Both the position numbers and the translations under genes were made by a program. A stretch of DNA of 33,062 bases from Phycisphaerales bacterium (lineage in GTDB: Bacteria > Planctomycetota > Phycisphaerae > Tepidisphaerales > Tepidisphaeraceae). The stretch is taken from contig JANYKD010000417.1 of NCBI GenBank assembly GCA_025361735.1, positions 1-33,062 of the forward strand, read 5' to 3'. The notes under the pieces were generated by a model. The model was not told where the DNA came from, searched no databases, and saw only the letters and a list, made by a program, of their open reading frames with translations. This document shows, piece by piece, positions 24,434-33,062 of this stretch; the stretch's first letter is position 1; each line of letters begins with the position of its first letter.

Positions 24434-25849
24434 TCACCTCAACACACGCCGGAAGATTCGGAAGATTGCCACCAGACTCATGCCTAGAAGCAACCCACAC
24501 GCAGCGCCGACGCTCGAAATGAACGACCGATGGTCCTTGAGAACCGGCCGATCACCCAGGGACATAATCGTCACACGAGGAGTCGCTTTGCTCTCGGTTC
24601 GAAAGGTCTCGAGACGAGCCACGACCTCGGCAAGTTGCCTGTCCTTCTCGCGTTCCTCTGATCGCAGTCGTTCGATCTCCAGCATCGGCAAGCCAATTTC
24701 CTTGATCTGCTTCTCAAGAGCCAGGATTTCCTCATCATATTCCTGCTTGGCCTCTTTGAGTTGCTGGACGAACGTGGCGACAGGATCCGCACCGACTTCA
24801 TCCCCACCGAACCACGTATTGGCAGACGTCTGACGCCACTGCTCGGCATAACGTTCCATCGCCTGCCAGCGGGCTCGTTGGCTGCTTCGGGATTCCCTGA
24901 CTAGGGGGTGGCTCTCTCCCTTACCATCAAGGAGATCATTTATCCGCATGTCGGCGTCCTGATACTCGTCATGCAGTTGGCGCATCCTCTGGTCGACCAG
25001 AGCGATATCCCTGACCGTCATGTCCCTGCCCAATTTCCTGGCGGCCACCGGTTCTCCAGCCACAGTTTTCCCTTGAATGCCCAGCCGCGTGGAGGGCATT
25101 GTGGCAGACATCGCCCTTGGAGCAGACGACATGGCACTTCGATCCGCGAGTTTGAGTTTATATACAATCCGGTCACGTTCAGATCGCTTCTGATTGAGGC
25201 GTATCTGCATGTCCTGATGGATGGGCCGCAGATCGTCGGTGCCATGGAGGAGGGCGATTTGGTGAATTCGCGTGCGCTTGTCATTCCGCTCTCTCTCGAA
25301 CGTATCGCGGAAATCCTCCAGCGTATGCTGGTTCCTTTCCTGATCGGCCCTTTCCTTGTCGAGATAACGCTCGTTGTATGCTTTAATAACCCCTGTGACC
25401 GCGGCGACGCAGGCGACCTTATCGGGGTCGGTGAAAGTCACCCTCACCATTTCATCGCCCGAAAAGGAGGCATGGAGACTACCCAGAAAGTCCTGCCAAG
25501 CCTCGTCGCTTTCAACAGGACGTTTGCATTTAACCCATTCCGGAGACTTCAGAGCGGCGTCAATGACGTCCTGCGACCTTAGCACTGCCATCTGCGCCGA
25601 TACATACGACTGGTAGGATCGCAGCTCTCCGGTCAATTCGGAAGGACGAACCACCGGACTCGTCCAGGGACGAATATGGATTATCCCGGTGGATGACCAC
25701 GTGGGCCGTACCAGCGTGTACCCCAAGACCCCGCCCAGGCCCCCAAGGACAATCCCCACAACAACGGCCAGCCATACTCCGCGCCATCGCCTCCGACCCG
25801 TCGAAACAGCACTTTCGTTCGCGCCCACAGTGGTCGTCTCAGCATTCAT
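24434..25849 (-). CDS. Wzz/GumC-like polysaccharide chain-length determinant
   Basis: A 471-residue inner-membrane protein of the polysaccharide co-polymerase type. It has an N-terminal helix (about 25-47, VWLAVVVGIVLGGLGGVLGY) and a Wzz-like start after it (VRPTWSSTGIIHI). A long periplasmic part with coiled-coil segments spans about 150-430, and a C-terminal helix lies near 445-465 (AACGLLLGMSLVAIFRIF). Such proteins set the length of exported polysaccharide chains. There is no cytoplasmic tyrosine-kinase domain. The ATG at 25849 follows AAAAGGAG with a six-base gap. No polymerase or flippase gene is in the window. A degraded tandem copy of its C-terminal part lies 67 bases upstream. Confidence 0.8.
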   Translation of the reverse strand: MNAETTTVGANESAVSTGRRRWRGVWLAVVVGIVLGGLGGVLGYTLVRPTWSSTGIIHIRPWTSPVVRPSELTGELRSYQSYVSAQMAVLRSQDVIDAALKSPEWVKCKRPVESDEAWQDFLGSLHASFSGDEMVRVTFTDPDKVACVAAVTGVIKAYNERYLDKERADQERNQHTLEDFRDTFERERNDKRTRIHQIALLHGTDDLRPIHQDMQIRLNQKRSERDRIVYKLKLADRSAMSSAPRAMSATMPSTRLGIQGKTVAGEPVAARKLGRDMTVRDIALVDQRMRQLHDEYQDADMRINDLLDGKGESHPLVRESRSSQRARWQAMERYAEQWRQTSANTWFGGDEVGADPVATFVQQLKEAKQEYDEEILALEKQIKEIGLPMLEIERLRSEEREKDRQLAEVVARLETFRTESKATPRVTIMSLGDRPVLKDHRSFISSVGAACGLLLGMSLVAIFRIFRRVLR

Positions 25850-25916
25850 CCCAAGCTCCTTTTGGTTTCGCGTCGGCTGAATTCTACCAACGGGGCCATG
25901 CCAAAGACACCACAAA

Positions 25917-26291
25917 TCAGACAAGTGATTGCGCGACTGTTGTCCGATTCGATGCGCGCCGAAAGATGATCATAATCGCCACCCACAATAGCAGCCCGCT
26001 GTGAGCGCCCAACGCCGCACAAAGAGGCCGCGATTCTTTCGTACATACCGGCTCCTCACCCCAGGAAGCTATATCCACACGCGTGCCCAACAGGTCTTCG
26101 ACCTGGAGTGTCTCCAGACGATCGGTGACCGCGGCCAGGGCGATATCTTTTTCGCGTTCGTCGATGCGCAGATTCTCAATGTCGAGCATCTTAGCGCCGA
26201 TATTGCTGAGTTCGCTCTGTGCCGTCTGGAGACGCTTCTGCGTTGTCGTTCGTAGTGCCTCCCTGCCTCCATCCCTCTGGCATCCGCTCAC
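25917..26291 (-). pseudogene. Remnant of a second chain-length determinant (C-terminal part)
   Basis: A 124-codon frame from a GTG. It aligns with the C-terminus of the adjacent Wzz-like protein: MLDIENLRIDEREKDIALA against MLEIERLRSEEREKDRQLA, then DRLETL against ARLETF, and SGLLLW against CGLLLG with a similar terminal helix. About 18 of 28 residues match in the best block. The N-terminal membrane helix and most of the coiled coil are missing, and the frame has no good ribosome site. A truncated tandem duplicate is the simplest reading. A short functional membrane protein is less likely. Confidence 0.7.
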
Positions 26292-26315
26292 CTCGAAAAT
26301 TTCCCAGATGTTCTC

Positions 26316-26345
26316 TTGACATCATGCCTAACTCATATATATAAT
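26316..26345 (+). promoter_or_regulatory. Perfect-consensus sigma70-type promoter
   Basis: TTGACA (26316-26321) and TATAAT (26340-26345) are both exact consensus hexamers, 18 bases apart. Transcription would start near 26352 and run into a 345-base stretch without a convincing gene. It is the strongest promoter-like string seen in the window. Confidence 0.65.
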
Positions 26346-26351
26346 GCGAGA

Positions 26352-26696
26352 TTGGATTGACGCTCCGACTGCCCTTCGGCTGTCAGGCGTCTTCGGGGTG
26401 GGACAAGGTCTCCTGCCCTGGCTCTTTCTCAATCGGATGGCCCCCTCCCAGCGCTGGGGATGCGGCACTTCCGCCACGGTGGCAACCAACAACTGGCAAG
26501 TTGGGACCTGACAGGACTGATCGGGACGGCTTTTGGACGTGGAAAGGACGCGGTTCTTCTTCCTTCAGTCCGTGCCCACACTGACGCAACATCCATGCGC
26601 TACATTACTTACGCCTCAGCCCCACTCCTCGGACACCCTAACAAACAACTTTGTCCACTCCTCTCTGGCATCTCTGGACCGATGTCCCGTCGCAGG
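26352..26696 (+). other. Non-coding stretch downstream of a consensus promoter; possible small RNA
   Basis: Open frames here are short, lack ribosome sites and resemble nothing known. The strand has several local hairpins, among them TCCCAGCGCTGGGGA and CCAAC-N9-GTTGG. An 8-base complement CTGTCAGG near 26380 and CCTGACAG near 26509 could close a longer fold. GGGACGGCTTTT near 26530 might mark a 3' end. It does not match tmRNA, RNase P RNA or SRP RNA signatures that I can recognise. An RNA gene is a guess, not a call. Confidence 0.3.
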
Positions 26697-26828
26697 CGGC
26701 GCCGTGATTTTTTCGGGAGAACGCCAAGGCCAGCGAGCGCAGCACAGCCGTCTCGGCTGTATCCGAACACTTTGACACAGGCCAGACGCCTGCGCTACTC
26801 TATGTGCTCCCGAAAAATTACCGCGCCG
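26697..26828. mobile_element. MITE-like element, copy 3 (132 bp, inverted orientation)
   Basis: Terminal inverted repeats at 26697-26719 and 26807-26828 match the family, with one base missing on the right. The flanking 8-bp repeats are GTCGCAGG (26689-26696) and GTTGCAGG (26829-26836), 7 of 8 identical. The core read on the minus strand matches the core of copy 1 closely (for example TGTGTCAAAGTG and CAGCCGAGACGGCTGTGCT), so this copy is inserted in reverse. It lies between the divergent chain-length remnant and sulfite reductase gene. Confidence 0.9.
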
Positions 26829-26888
26829 GTTGCAGGGGGCGAAAACGGGAAGGTTTCGGGGGCGCAAAACGAACCCAACTCCAACTCC

Positions 26889-26919
26889 GACTCGCCGCGC
26901 CCATGACTCGCCGCGCCCA
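26889..26919. repeat. 15-bp direct repeat
   Basis: GACTCGCCGCGCCCA occurs at 26889-26903 and again at 26905-26919. It lies in the region upstream of the sulfite reductase gene. No role is apparent. Confidence 0.8.
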
Positions 26920-26953
26920 GCTTCCATGCCCGGCACGCCCGACCTATACTCCT

Positions 26954-26981
26954 ACTGACTACTGACCACGGACCACGGACT
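26954..26981. repeat. Short heptamer tandem array
   Basis: Four 7-bp units, ACTGACT, ACTGACC, ACGGACC and ACGGACT, share the period and the ACnnAC(T/C) pattern of the array at 18-80. It lies 72 bases before the sulfite reductase start. Between it and the gene only a weak TAGACA/TAAGAT promoter-like pair (18-base spacer) is visible. Confidence 0.65.
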
Positions 26982-27053
26982 CGCCAATACGCGAAATGAA
27001 AGAAACAGGTAGCGAAGTAGACAACTCCTATAGGGAAGTAGTAAGATTAACCC

Positions 27054-29351
<2,298 letters not shown>

Positions 29352-29367
29352 ACTCAAATACAAAATG

Positions 29368-29731
29368 AAACACAGAGAGCACAGAGGACACAGAGAAGAG
29401 AGGAGCACGGACGAGACGCCCGTGCCACAAGGTCTCTGGTTCGTCTCAAACACCACTCATTCGCCACGGATGTCACGGATTACACGGATAAGACAAGGCA
29501 TTGATCGTCTTGGGCGTGCTCAGGTTTTCGGGACCAGCATGTGGCCACCAGAAGCTCGTGGCATGGGCGTCTCGCCCATGGTGTCGGTACTCCGACACAT
29601 CTTCGTTGTCTGCAACCATGCTCTCATCCGTGTCATCCGTGAAATCCGTGGCTATTCCTCTTCCCGTTTGAATCGCAATCCGGTCTCGTGCCTTCAACTC
29701 GTCTCTGTGTCCTCCGTGCTCTCGGTGTTCA
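29368..29731. repeat. Composite of inverted repeats filling a gene gap
   Basis: The 404-base gap between the reductase and the next gene holds no gene. The outer arms are CACAGAG-type (29368-29397 and about 29701-29731). The inner arms are 31-bp CACGGAT-type (29463-29493 and 29622-29652, about 28 of 31 matching). Inside the inner pair lies a GTCTC-loop hairpin followed by GTGTCGG/CCGACAC (29558-29600). A single GTCTC-loop hairpin in reverse orientation lies at 29405-29428. Such CACAGAG and CACGGAT repeats are known to me from several bacterial phyla. Confidence 0.85.
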
Positions 29732-29755
29732 ATAATCCGTATTATTCGTACTAAT

Positions 29756-30343
29756 ATGTCTACCACTCCCCACAAGCTCTCCGTCAAGCTCTTCCTGCAG
29801 AACCCCCTGGCCCTGGAGGAGATCGTCCCCGTCTTCCACGGCTGGATCCAGCGCCAGGCCGTGCCCAGCCACCTGCTCGTCGATGTCGCCAACTACGCCC
29901 ACGTCGAAGGCGGCCCCGGCGTGGCCCTGGTCGCCCACGAGGCCAACTTCTACCTCGACCTCTTCGCCGGCCATCCCGGCCTGACCTACCAGCGCAAACA
30001 ACCCGCGCCCGGCTCCTTCGCCGACCGTCTTCACCAGGCCTTCGCCGAGGCGGCCTCCGCCGCCGCCCGCCTCGAAGAGGAACCGCTGCTGAACGGCAAA
30101 ACCAAGTTCCGCACCGACCAGTTCACGCTGAAGATCGCCGATCGCCTGTTGGCCCCCAACACCGACGCAACCCTGGCCGCCCTGCGCCCCGACATCGAAT
30201 CCTTCGTCACCCATCTCTTCGGCCCCGGTACAACTCTCACTCGCCGCGGCGAAGCCCGCGATCTCTTCGAGCTCGAAATCAGCCCGGCCAATTCCGTCCC
30301 TCTTTCCGCTCTTCGTTCCCGCCTTGCACTCGTTTCAGTGTAG
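29756..30343 (+). CDS. Conserved protein next to sulfite reductase
   Basis: The 195-residue soluble protein has no known function. It contains HKLSVKLFLQNPLALEEIVP and FHGWIQRQAVPSHLLVDVAN, then GPGVALVAHEANFYLD, a pattern I associate with uncharacterised proteins found in PVC bacteria. The later FRTDQFTLKIADRLLAPNTD block also looks conserved. No signal peptide, membrane helix or metal motif is visible. It follows the reductase gene in the same direction but after a 404-base repeat composite. Whether they remain cotranscribed is unclear. The start has no strong ribosome site. The stop is followed at once by a terminator-like palindrome. Confidence 0.72.
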   Translation: MSTTPHKLSVKLFLQNPLALEEIVPVFHGWIQRQAVPSHLLVDVANYAHVEGGPGVALVAHEANFYLDLFAGHPGLTYQRKQPAPGSFADRLHQAFAEAASAAARLEEEPLLNGKTKFRTDQFTLKIADRLLAPNTDATLAALRPDIESFVTHLFGPGTTLTRRGEARDLFELEISPANSVPLSALRSRLALVSV

Positions 30344-30364
30344 GGTCCGCACTGCGGACCTTTT
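30344..30364 (+). terminator. Terminator-like palindrome after the 29756-30343 gene
   Basis: GGTCCGCACTGCGGACC begins on the base after the TAG stop and is followed by TTTT. The 17-base palindrome is GC-rich and folds with an 8-bp stem or a 6-bp stem and 5-base loop. The same palindrome forms the repeat at 21431-21506, so a mobile or repeated sequence may serve as terminator here. Confidence 0.6.
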
Positions 30365-30560
30365 GGTGCCAGCGAGGGCATCGCACCTCCTGGCGCGGAA
30401 CAGCGATCGCGGTCATGATTCGATCCGTGGACACCCACCTTGAGGCGATCGACGCCGCACGTATTTACATGCCGGGAGAACCACGGACAATGGCCGGTTG
30501 AGTGCAATCCGCGCTCCGCGCCCTTTGTGGAATGCGCGACGACTGGAAGTTGAAGTGATC

Positions 30561-30944
30561 ATGGCTGAGAATTCGAAGCCTATCCCCGAAGAACGATCGC
30601 TCACCGCGGAAGAGCGGGACTTGTTGCGCTGGCTCCTGGAGCACGGGATCCCCGGATGCGATTCGGCACCGTTCCTCGTGCAACTGGAATAGGCCCGCGT
30701 TGTCTCACGCTGTTACTGCGGCTGCGCCAGTATCGACTTCGCCATCGCCGGACAATCATCGCCGGCCGGCTTACCACTGCAAGTACTGTCGGACTATGAA
30801 TGGAACAACGATGCGGGGGCGAAGTTCGGTGTATTTGTTTTCGCCAAGGCAGATCTCCTTGCCGGACTGGAAGTCTACTCCAGAGATGGGGCGGCAGTAG
30901 CCGATCGATTACCACGCATCGAGGAACTTGACCCGATTGCGTAG
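30561..30944 (+). pseudogene. Uncharacterised gene interrupted by one in-frame amber codon
   Basis: The frame from ATG 30561 runs 43 codons to a TAG at 30690-30692, then continues open for 83 codons to a second TAG at 30942-30944. Both parts read as one protein of about 126 residues: LTAEERDLLRWLLEHGIPG before the stop, then ARVVSRCYCGCASIDFAI and LSDYEWNNDAGAKFGVFVFA after it. The CYCGCASIDF motif and the surrounding pattern resemble a conserved uncharacterised bacterial family. A single C-to-T change in a CAG codon would explain the stop. Other genes here end in TAG, so amber decoding is unlikely. The 217 bases upstream hold no supported gene. Confidence 0.75.
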
Positions 30945-31027
30945 TGCCAGGTGCATTCGACGCGGGGAGCTGTAAATCAAATGGAGAGGGCTGTCACACG
31001 ACCGGCACGCCATGAGGTTTGCACAAG

Positions 31028-31435
31028 TCACGCAAACGGATCCACAAGCTTCACGCCAGCCTTCTTGAAATCACTGACGTTACGCGTGGCAACAACCAGC
31101 CCGTGAACCAGCGCCGTGGCCGCGATCAGGCTGTCCTTGACGGGCATGGCGCGGCCGGAGATGCGCAGGTCGGCGAGGAGTTTGGCCCAGCGCAAGGCGG
31201 TGGCCGCGTCGCAGGGAAGGCAGGTGATCTTCGCCATTCCTTCATTGAACCACTGTTCCAATCGCTGGCGGCGACGGCCGGCAGGCAGAAGGTGGATGCC
31301 AAAGCGGATTTCGCCCAGGATGATGGGGTCCACAACCAGATCCCGCTCGTTGCTTCGCAGCCACTGGACGACCTTCGGGTCAGGATGGGGGCGGGTGGCC
31401 TCGCTGAGCACGTTGGCATCGACGAGGTACGTCAC
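31028..31435 (-). CDS. vapC: VapC-type PIN-domain ribonuclease toxin
   Basis: A 135-residue PIN-domain protein, a Mg-dependent ribonuclease fold. The acidic catalytic residues are visible: Asp6 in YLVDANVLSE, Glu42 in ILGEIRFG, Asp101 in VKDSLIAATA and Asp122 in RNVSDF. VapC toxins cleave tRNA or rRNA when freed from their antitoxin. The start is taken as GTG 31435, whose GTGA overlaps the antitoxin stop, a usual arrangement in toxin-antitoxin pairs. The ATG-started frame from 31489 would lack this coupling. All catalytic residues are intact, so the toxin is probably active. Confidence 0.88.
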   Translation of the reverse strand: MTYLVDANVLSEATRPHPDPKVVQWLRSNERDLVVDPIILGEIRFGIHLLPAGRRRQRLEQWFNEGMAKITCLPCDAATALRWAKLLADLRISGRAMPVKDSLIAATALVHGLVVATRNVSDFKKAGVKLVDPFA

Positions 31436-31662
31436 AGCGTCTCCGTGGATTCGGATTCGATCGGTGTGAAGAAGTCCTTCTCGGGGCACGCCAGCAGCCA
31501 GTCCACGAGGCCTTCATTGGGCCGGGGCGATTGCCGCACCAGCCGGTACTCGCCGCGGTCGATACGCTCAATATCGAACTTCTGACCCGCATCGATCCCG
31601 TCACGCTGGCGAATCTCGGCCGGGAGCACGATCTGGCCCTTGGAAGATACCGTGGTCGTCAT
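31432..31662 (-). CDS. vapB: AbrB/SpoVT-type antitoxin (VapB)
   Basis: A 76-residue protein with an N-terminal swapped-hairpin DNA-binding domain (TVSSKGQIVLPAEIR at about residues 4-18, the AbrB signature). A C-terminal tail (about 45-76) would wrap the toxin. It neutralises VapC and usually represses its own promoter. The gene precedes vapC and overlaps it by four bases (GTGA). A 17-bp inverted repeat lies six bases upstream of the ATG and is the probable operator. No strong ribosome site is seen. Confidence 0.88.
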   Translation of the reverse strand: MTTTVSSKGQIVLPAEIRQRDGIDAGQKFDIERIDRGEYRLVRQSPRPNEGLVDWLLACPEKDFFTPIESESTETL

Positions 31663-31667
31663 GCCGC

Positions 31668-31684
31668 GTAAGATATCGTCTTAC
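31668..31684 (-). promoter_or_regulatory. Probable VapB operator
   Basis: GTAAGA and TCTTAC form a perfect inverted repeat with a five-base spacer, ending six bases before the vapB start. Autoregulation through such a palindrome is the rule for VapBC modules, so binding by VapB or the VapBC complex is inferred. Confidence 0.6.
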
Positions 31685-31793
31685 TTGGCGTGATTCAAGA
31701 GCTTTTGCGGCACCGTGATCGCGGCTCGAAGCATCGGATCCAGGGAATGGAGTGTCCTCGCTGCTCACTGGCGGAAAGCTGATGGCCGGGACT

Positions 31794-31815
31794 CTGCCGG
31801 TGAGGGCACCGGCAG
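31794..31815 (-). terminator. Hairpin after the squalene-cyclase-like gene
   Basis: CTGCCGGTG pairs perfectly with CACCGGCAG across a four-base loop, two bases after the stop at 31818. No T-tract follows, so termination is possible but not certain. It would shield the vapBC operon, which is transcribed in the same direction downstream. Confidence 0.45.
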
Positions 31816-31817
31816 CA

Positions 31818-32936
31818 CTAAGTTCGGTGGCCCTGATCGTGGCCCTCGATGCCAGGCGCTCGAGATGGTCCGCTCGCGTCCGGGCGCCAATGCCGCAGAC
31901 ACCGCAGCGCCCTCAGCGTGTTCCAGCGGCTTGGCCGGCCGGTCGGCTCCATTTGGAAGAATACCTTGCCTGGGTGCCTGTTCTGCAGCGGCCACAACCC
32001 GTCCTGGCGTCGCCGGGAAAGCAGCAGGTCGTACGCATCCTTCAGCCGCCGGTCATGCGACACGCCGGCCGACATCAGGTAGTCCAGTCCGCGCAGCACA
32101 TCGTAGTGCCAGCGCGGCGGAAAGGAGAACTGCGTAAATGCCTCATCGATGACCCGCCCGGTCCGGTCCGAAAGGTAGAGGCGGTGCATGAGGATGAACT
32201 CGATGGCTCGCGCCTGGGCGGACCGGAGTCGCGAGGCCGGGCCGATGCCGCGGGCCAGGACATTGCGAACGGCGTCCAGCACATTGAGCGTGGTGTGCAA
32301 CGAGCTATGCACGGCCCCGGCCTTGCGCCGGCAGTTCCATCCGCCATCGCTCATCTGCTCGTCGAGCAAGTACTCGACCATCGCTTCGAGCTTGGGATCA
32401 TCCAAGCCGAAATACGCACCCAGTGACAGCCACATGCCGACGACGCAGGTGTCGGTGCGTTGCAGGCTCTGGAGCATTTTGGACTTGCCTCGTGCCGTCA
32501 GGCCATCCTCGATGCCGCGGTCCAGGAGCACGCGGCATCCACGGGCGGCCGCGACACAGGCGTTTGCCAATCCCATGTCGCGGAGCAACAGGAGCGTGTA
32601 CGTCGTGCAGGTCCATCGGGGGCACCCATACAGTGACTGGCCCCAGGTTCCTTCCGGGTCCTGTTGCTCAAGTAGGTGCGCTCCCCAGCCCACCGTCTGC
32701 ACTTGCCGGCGTTCGGCCTCCCACACCTTTCGTGGTGCATCGGCCAGATCGCGCAGCACCTGCCAGCGGATCGACGGATCACCTTCGAGCAGCCATGCCA
32801 TGATGGCATCGTTGCCAATTGTATCTATCAGGGGAACTCTTCTATTAGTTGCCACTTCGCTCAGATCATCGCACGACGCGCCATTCGTCGCAACGATCAC
32901 TGTCTCCAGCCCCACCGACTCCCAGGGCCATCGCAT
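31818..32936 (-). CDS. Squalene-cyclase-like alpha-toroid protein
   Basis: A 372-residue protein of the terpenoid-cyclase/prenyltransferase (alpha-alpha toroid) fold. Repeat-like segments are WLLEGDPSIRWQVLRDL (near residue 48), DPEGTWGQSLYGCPRWTCTT, MSDGGWNCRRKAG and RRRQDGLWPLQNRHPGKVFF. The GGWNCR string is typical of uncharacterised bacterial relatives. The acidic DXDD motif of true squalene-hopene cyclases is not seen and the protein is shorter than those enzymes (over 600 residues), so cyclase activity is doubtful. The start is uncertain. The first in-frame ATG is 32936; ATG 32801 begins right at the conserved WLLEGDP and is also possible. Neither has a good ribosome site. Confidence 0.72.
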   Translation of the reverse strand: MRWPWESVGLETVIVATNGASCDDLSEVATNRRVPLIDTIGNDAIMAWLLEGDPSIRWQVLRDLADAPRKVWEAERRQVQTVGWGAHLLEQQDPEGTWGQSLYGCPRWTCTTYTLLLLRDMGLANACVAAARGCRVLLDRGIEDGLTARGKSKMLQSLQRTDTCVVGMWLSLGAYFGLDDPKLEAMVEYLLDEQMSDGGWNCRRKAGAVHSSLHTTLNVLDAVRNVLARGIGPASRLRSAQARAIEFILMHRLYLSDRTGRVIDEAFTQFSFPPRWHYDVLRGLDYLMSAGVSHDRRLKDAYDLLLSRRRQDGLWPLQNRHPGKVFFQMEPTGRPSRWNTLRALRCLRHWRPDASGPSRAPGIEGHDQGHRT

Positions 32937-33051
32937 TTGAGAGTTCGGCGCAGGTTAGGATTGCGCTACGGCGTCAGGCGCGATAAGTTATGGACGTGTA
33001 GTCGCGAAGCTTCGCAGCAGAACCGTTTTCCACTTTGAAAGGAGCTTGCGC

Positions 33052-33062
33052 ATGGACGCCCA
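33052..33062 (+). CDS. Start of a gene cut by the window edge
   Basis: An ATG at 33052 is preceded by AAAGGAG with a seven-base gap. Only three codons and part of a fourth are in the window (Met-Asp-Ala), so the product is unknown. It diverges from the cyclase-like gene. Confidence 0.5.

Noticed and set aside
30415-30501. Short frame of 28 codons before the amber-split gene
   Set aside because: It looks protein-like for about 20 residues but has no ribosome site and matches nothing recognised. It is too short to support.
30561-30944. Amber codon read as an amino acid (recoding)
   Set aside because: Several intact genes here end in TAG, including this frame itself, and no stem-loop or suppressor tRNA gene is seen. 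A nonsense mutation is simpler.
31818-32936. True squalene-hopene cyclase
   Set aside because: The protein is too short and the DXDD catalytic motif was not found. Only the toroid fold repeats are supported.

Overview
The window is high-GC bacterial chromosome and most resembles Planctomycetota, possibly a Phycisphaerae-type lineage. This is inferred from gene content: a Tat-exported Gfo/Idh oxidoreductase, an HzsA-domain multihaem protein, a DUF4954 beta-helix protein, many secreted glycosidase-like proteins, single genes facing in all directions, and an unusual density of short palindromic repeats. No rRNA or tRNA gene, CRISPR array or intact transposase was seen.

Layout. 1-4250: a DRE-TIM aldolase with a clear sigma70-type promoter, a secreted Asp-box propeller in a two-gene operon with an unknown protein, and a Tat-exported metallophosphoesterase. 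4251-7103: the DUF4954 protein and a small unknown protein, separated by a good terminator. 7202-14020: a carbohydrate block with a DUF5060 glycosidase, a nucleoside-hydrolase-like protein, a GH35/42-like beta-galactosidase and a GH43-like propeller. 14321-18597: a cysteine-rich membrane protein converging on one polypeptide that joins an archaeo-eukaryotic primase, a superfamily 2 helicase and a DUF559/Vsr-like nuclease. This is the TOTE-type conflict-system architecture and the likeliest defence gene here. 18685-24240: the Gfo/Idh oxidoreductase, a secreted unknown and the HzsA-related multihaem protein. 24434-26291: a Wzz-like chain-length protein and a decayed tandem copy of its C-terminal half. 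27054-30343: a ferredoxin-type nitrite/sulfite reductase and a conserved partner. 30561-33062: a gene broken by an amber codon, a VapBC toxin-antitoxin pair, a squalene-cyclase-like toroid protein and the first codons of another gene.

The most striking signal lies between the genes. Three 108-133 bp elements (7202-7334, 10908-11015, 26697-26828) share 22-23 bp terminal inverted repeats, and each is flanked by an 8-bp direct repeat (8/8, 7/8 and 7/8 matches), as expected for a miniature non-autonomous transposable element. All three lie between divergently oriented genes. Two carry paired hairpins in which the GTCTC loop is constant while stem bases change in compensating pairs. Related hairpins occur alone elsewhere, including across the 5' end of the HzsA-like gene. 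An AT-rich palindrome has also inserted in frame into the sulfite reductase gene, and a composite of inverted repeats fills the gap after it.

The secreted glycosidases, nucleoside hydrolase, oxidoreductase and aldolase fit scavenging of complex polysaccharide or nucleoside material. That functional link is inferred from neighbourhood only.
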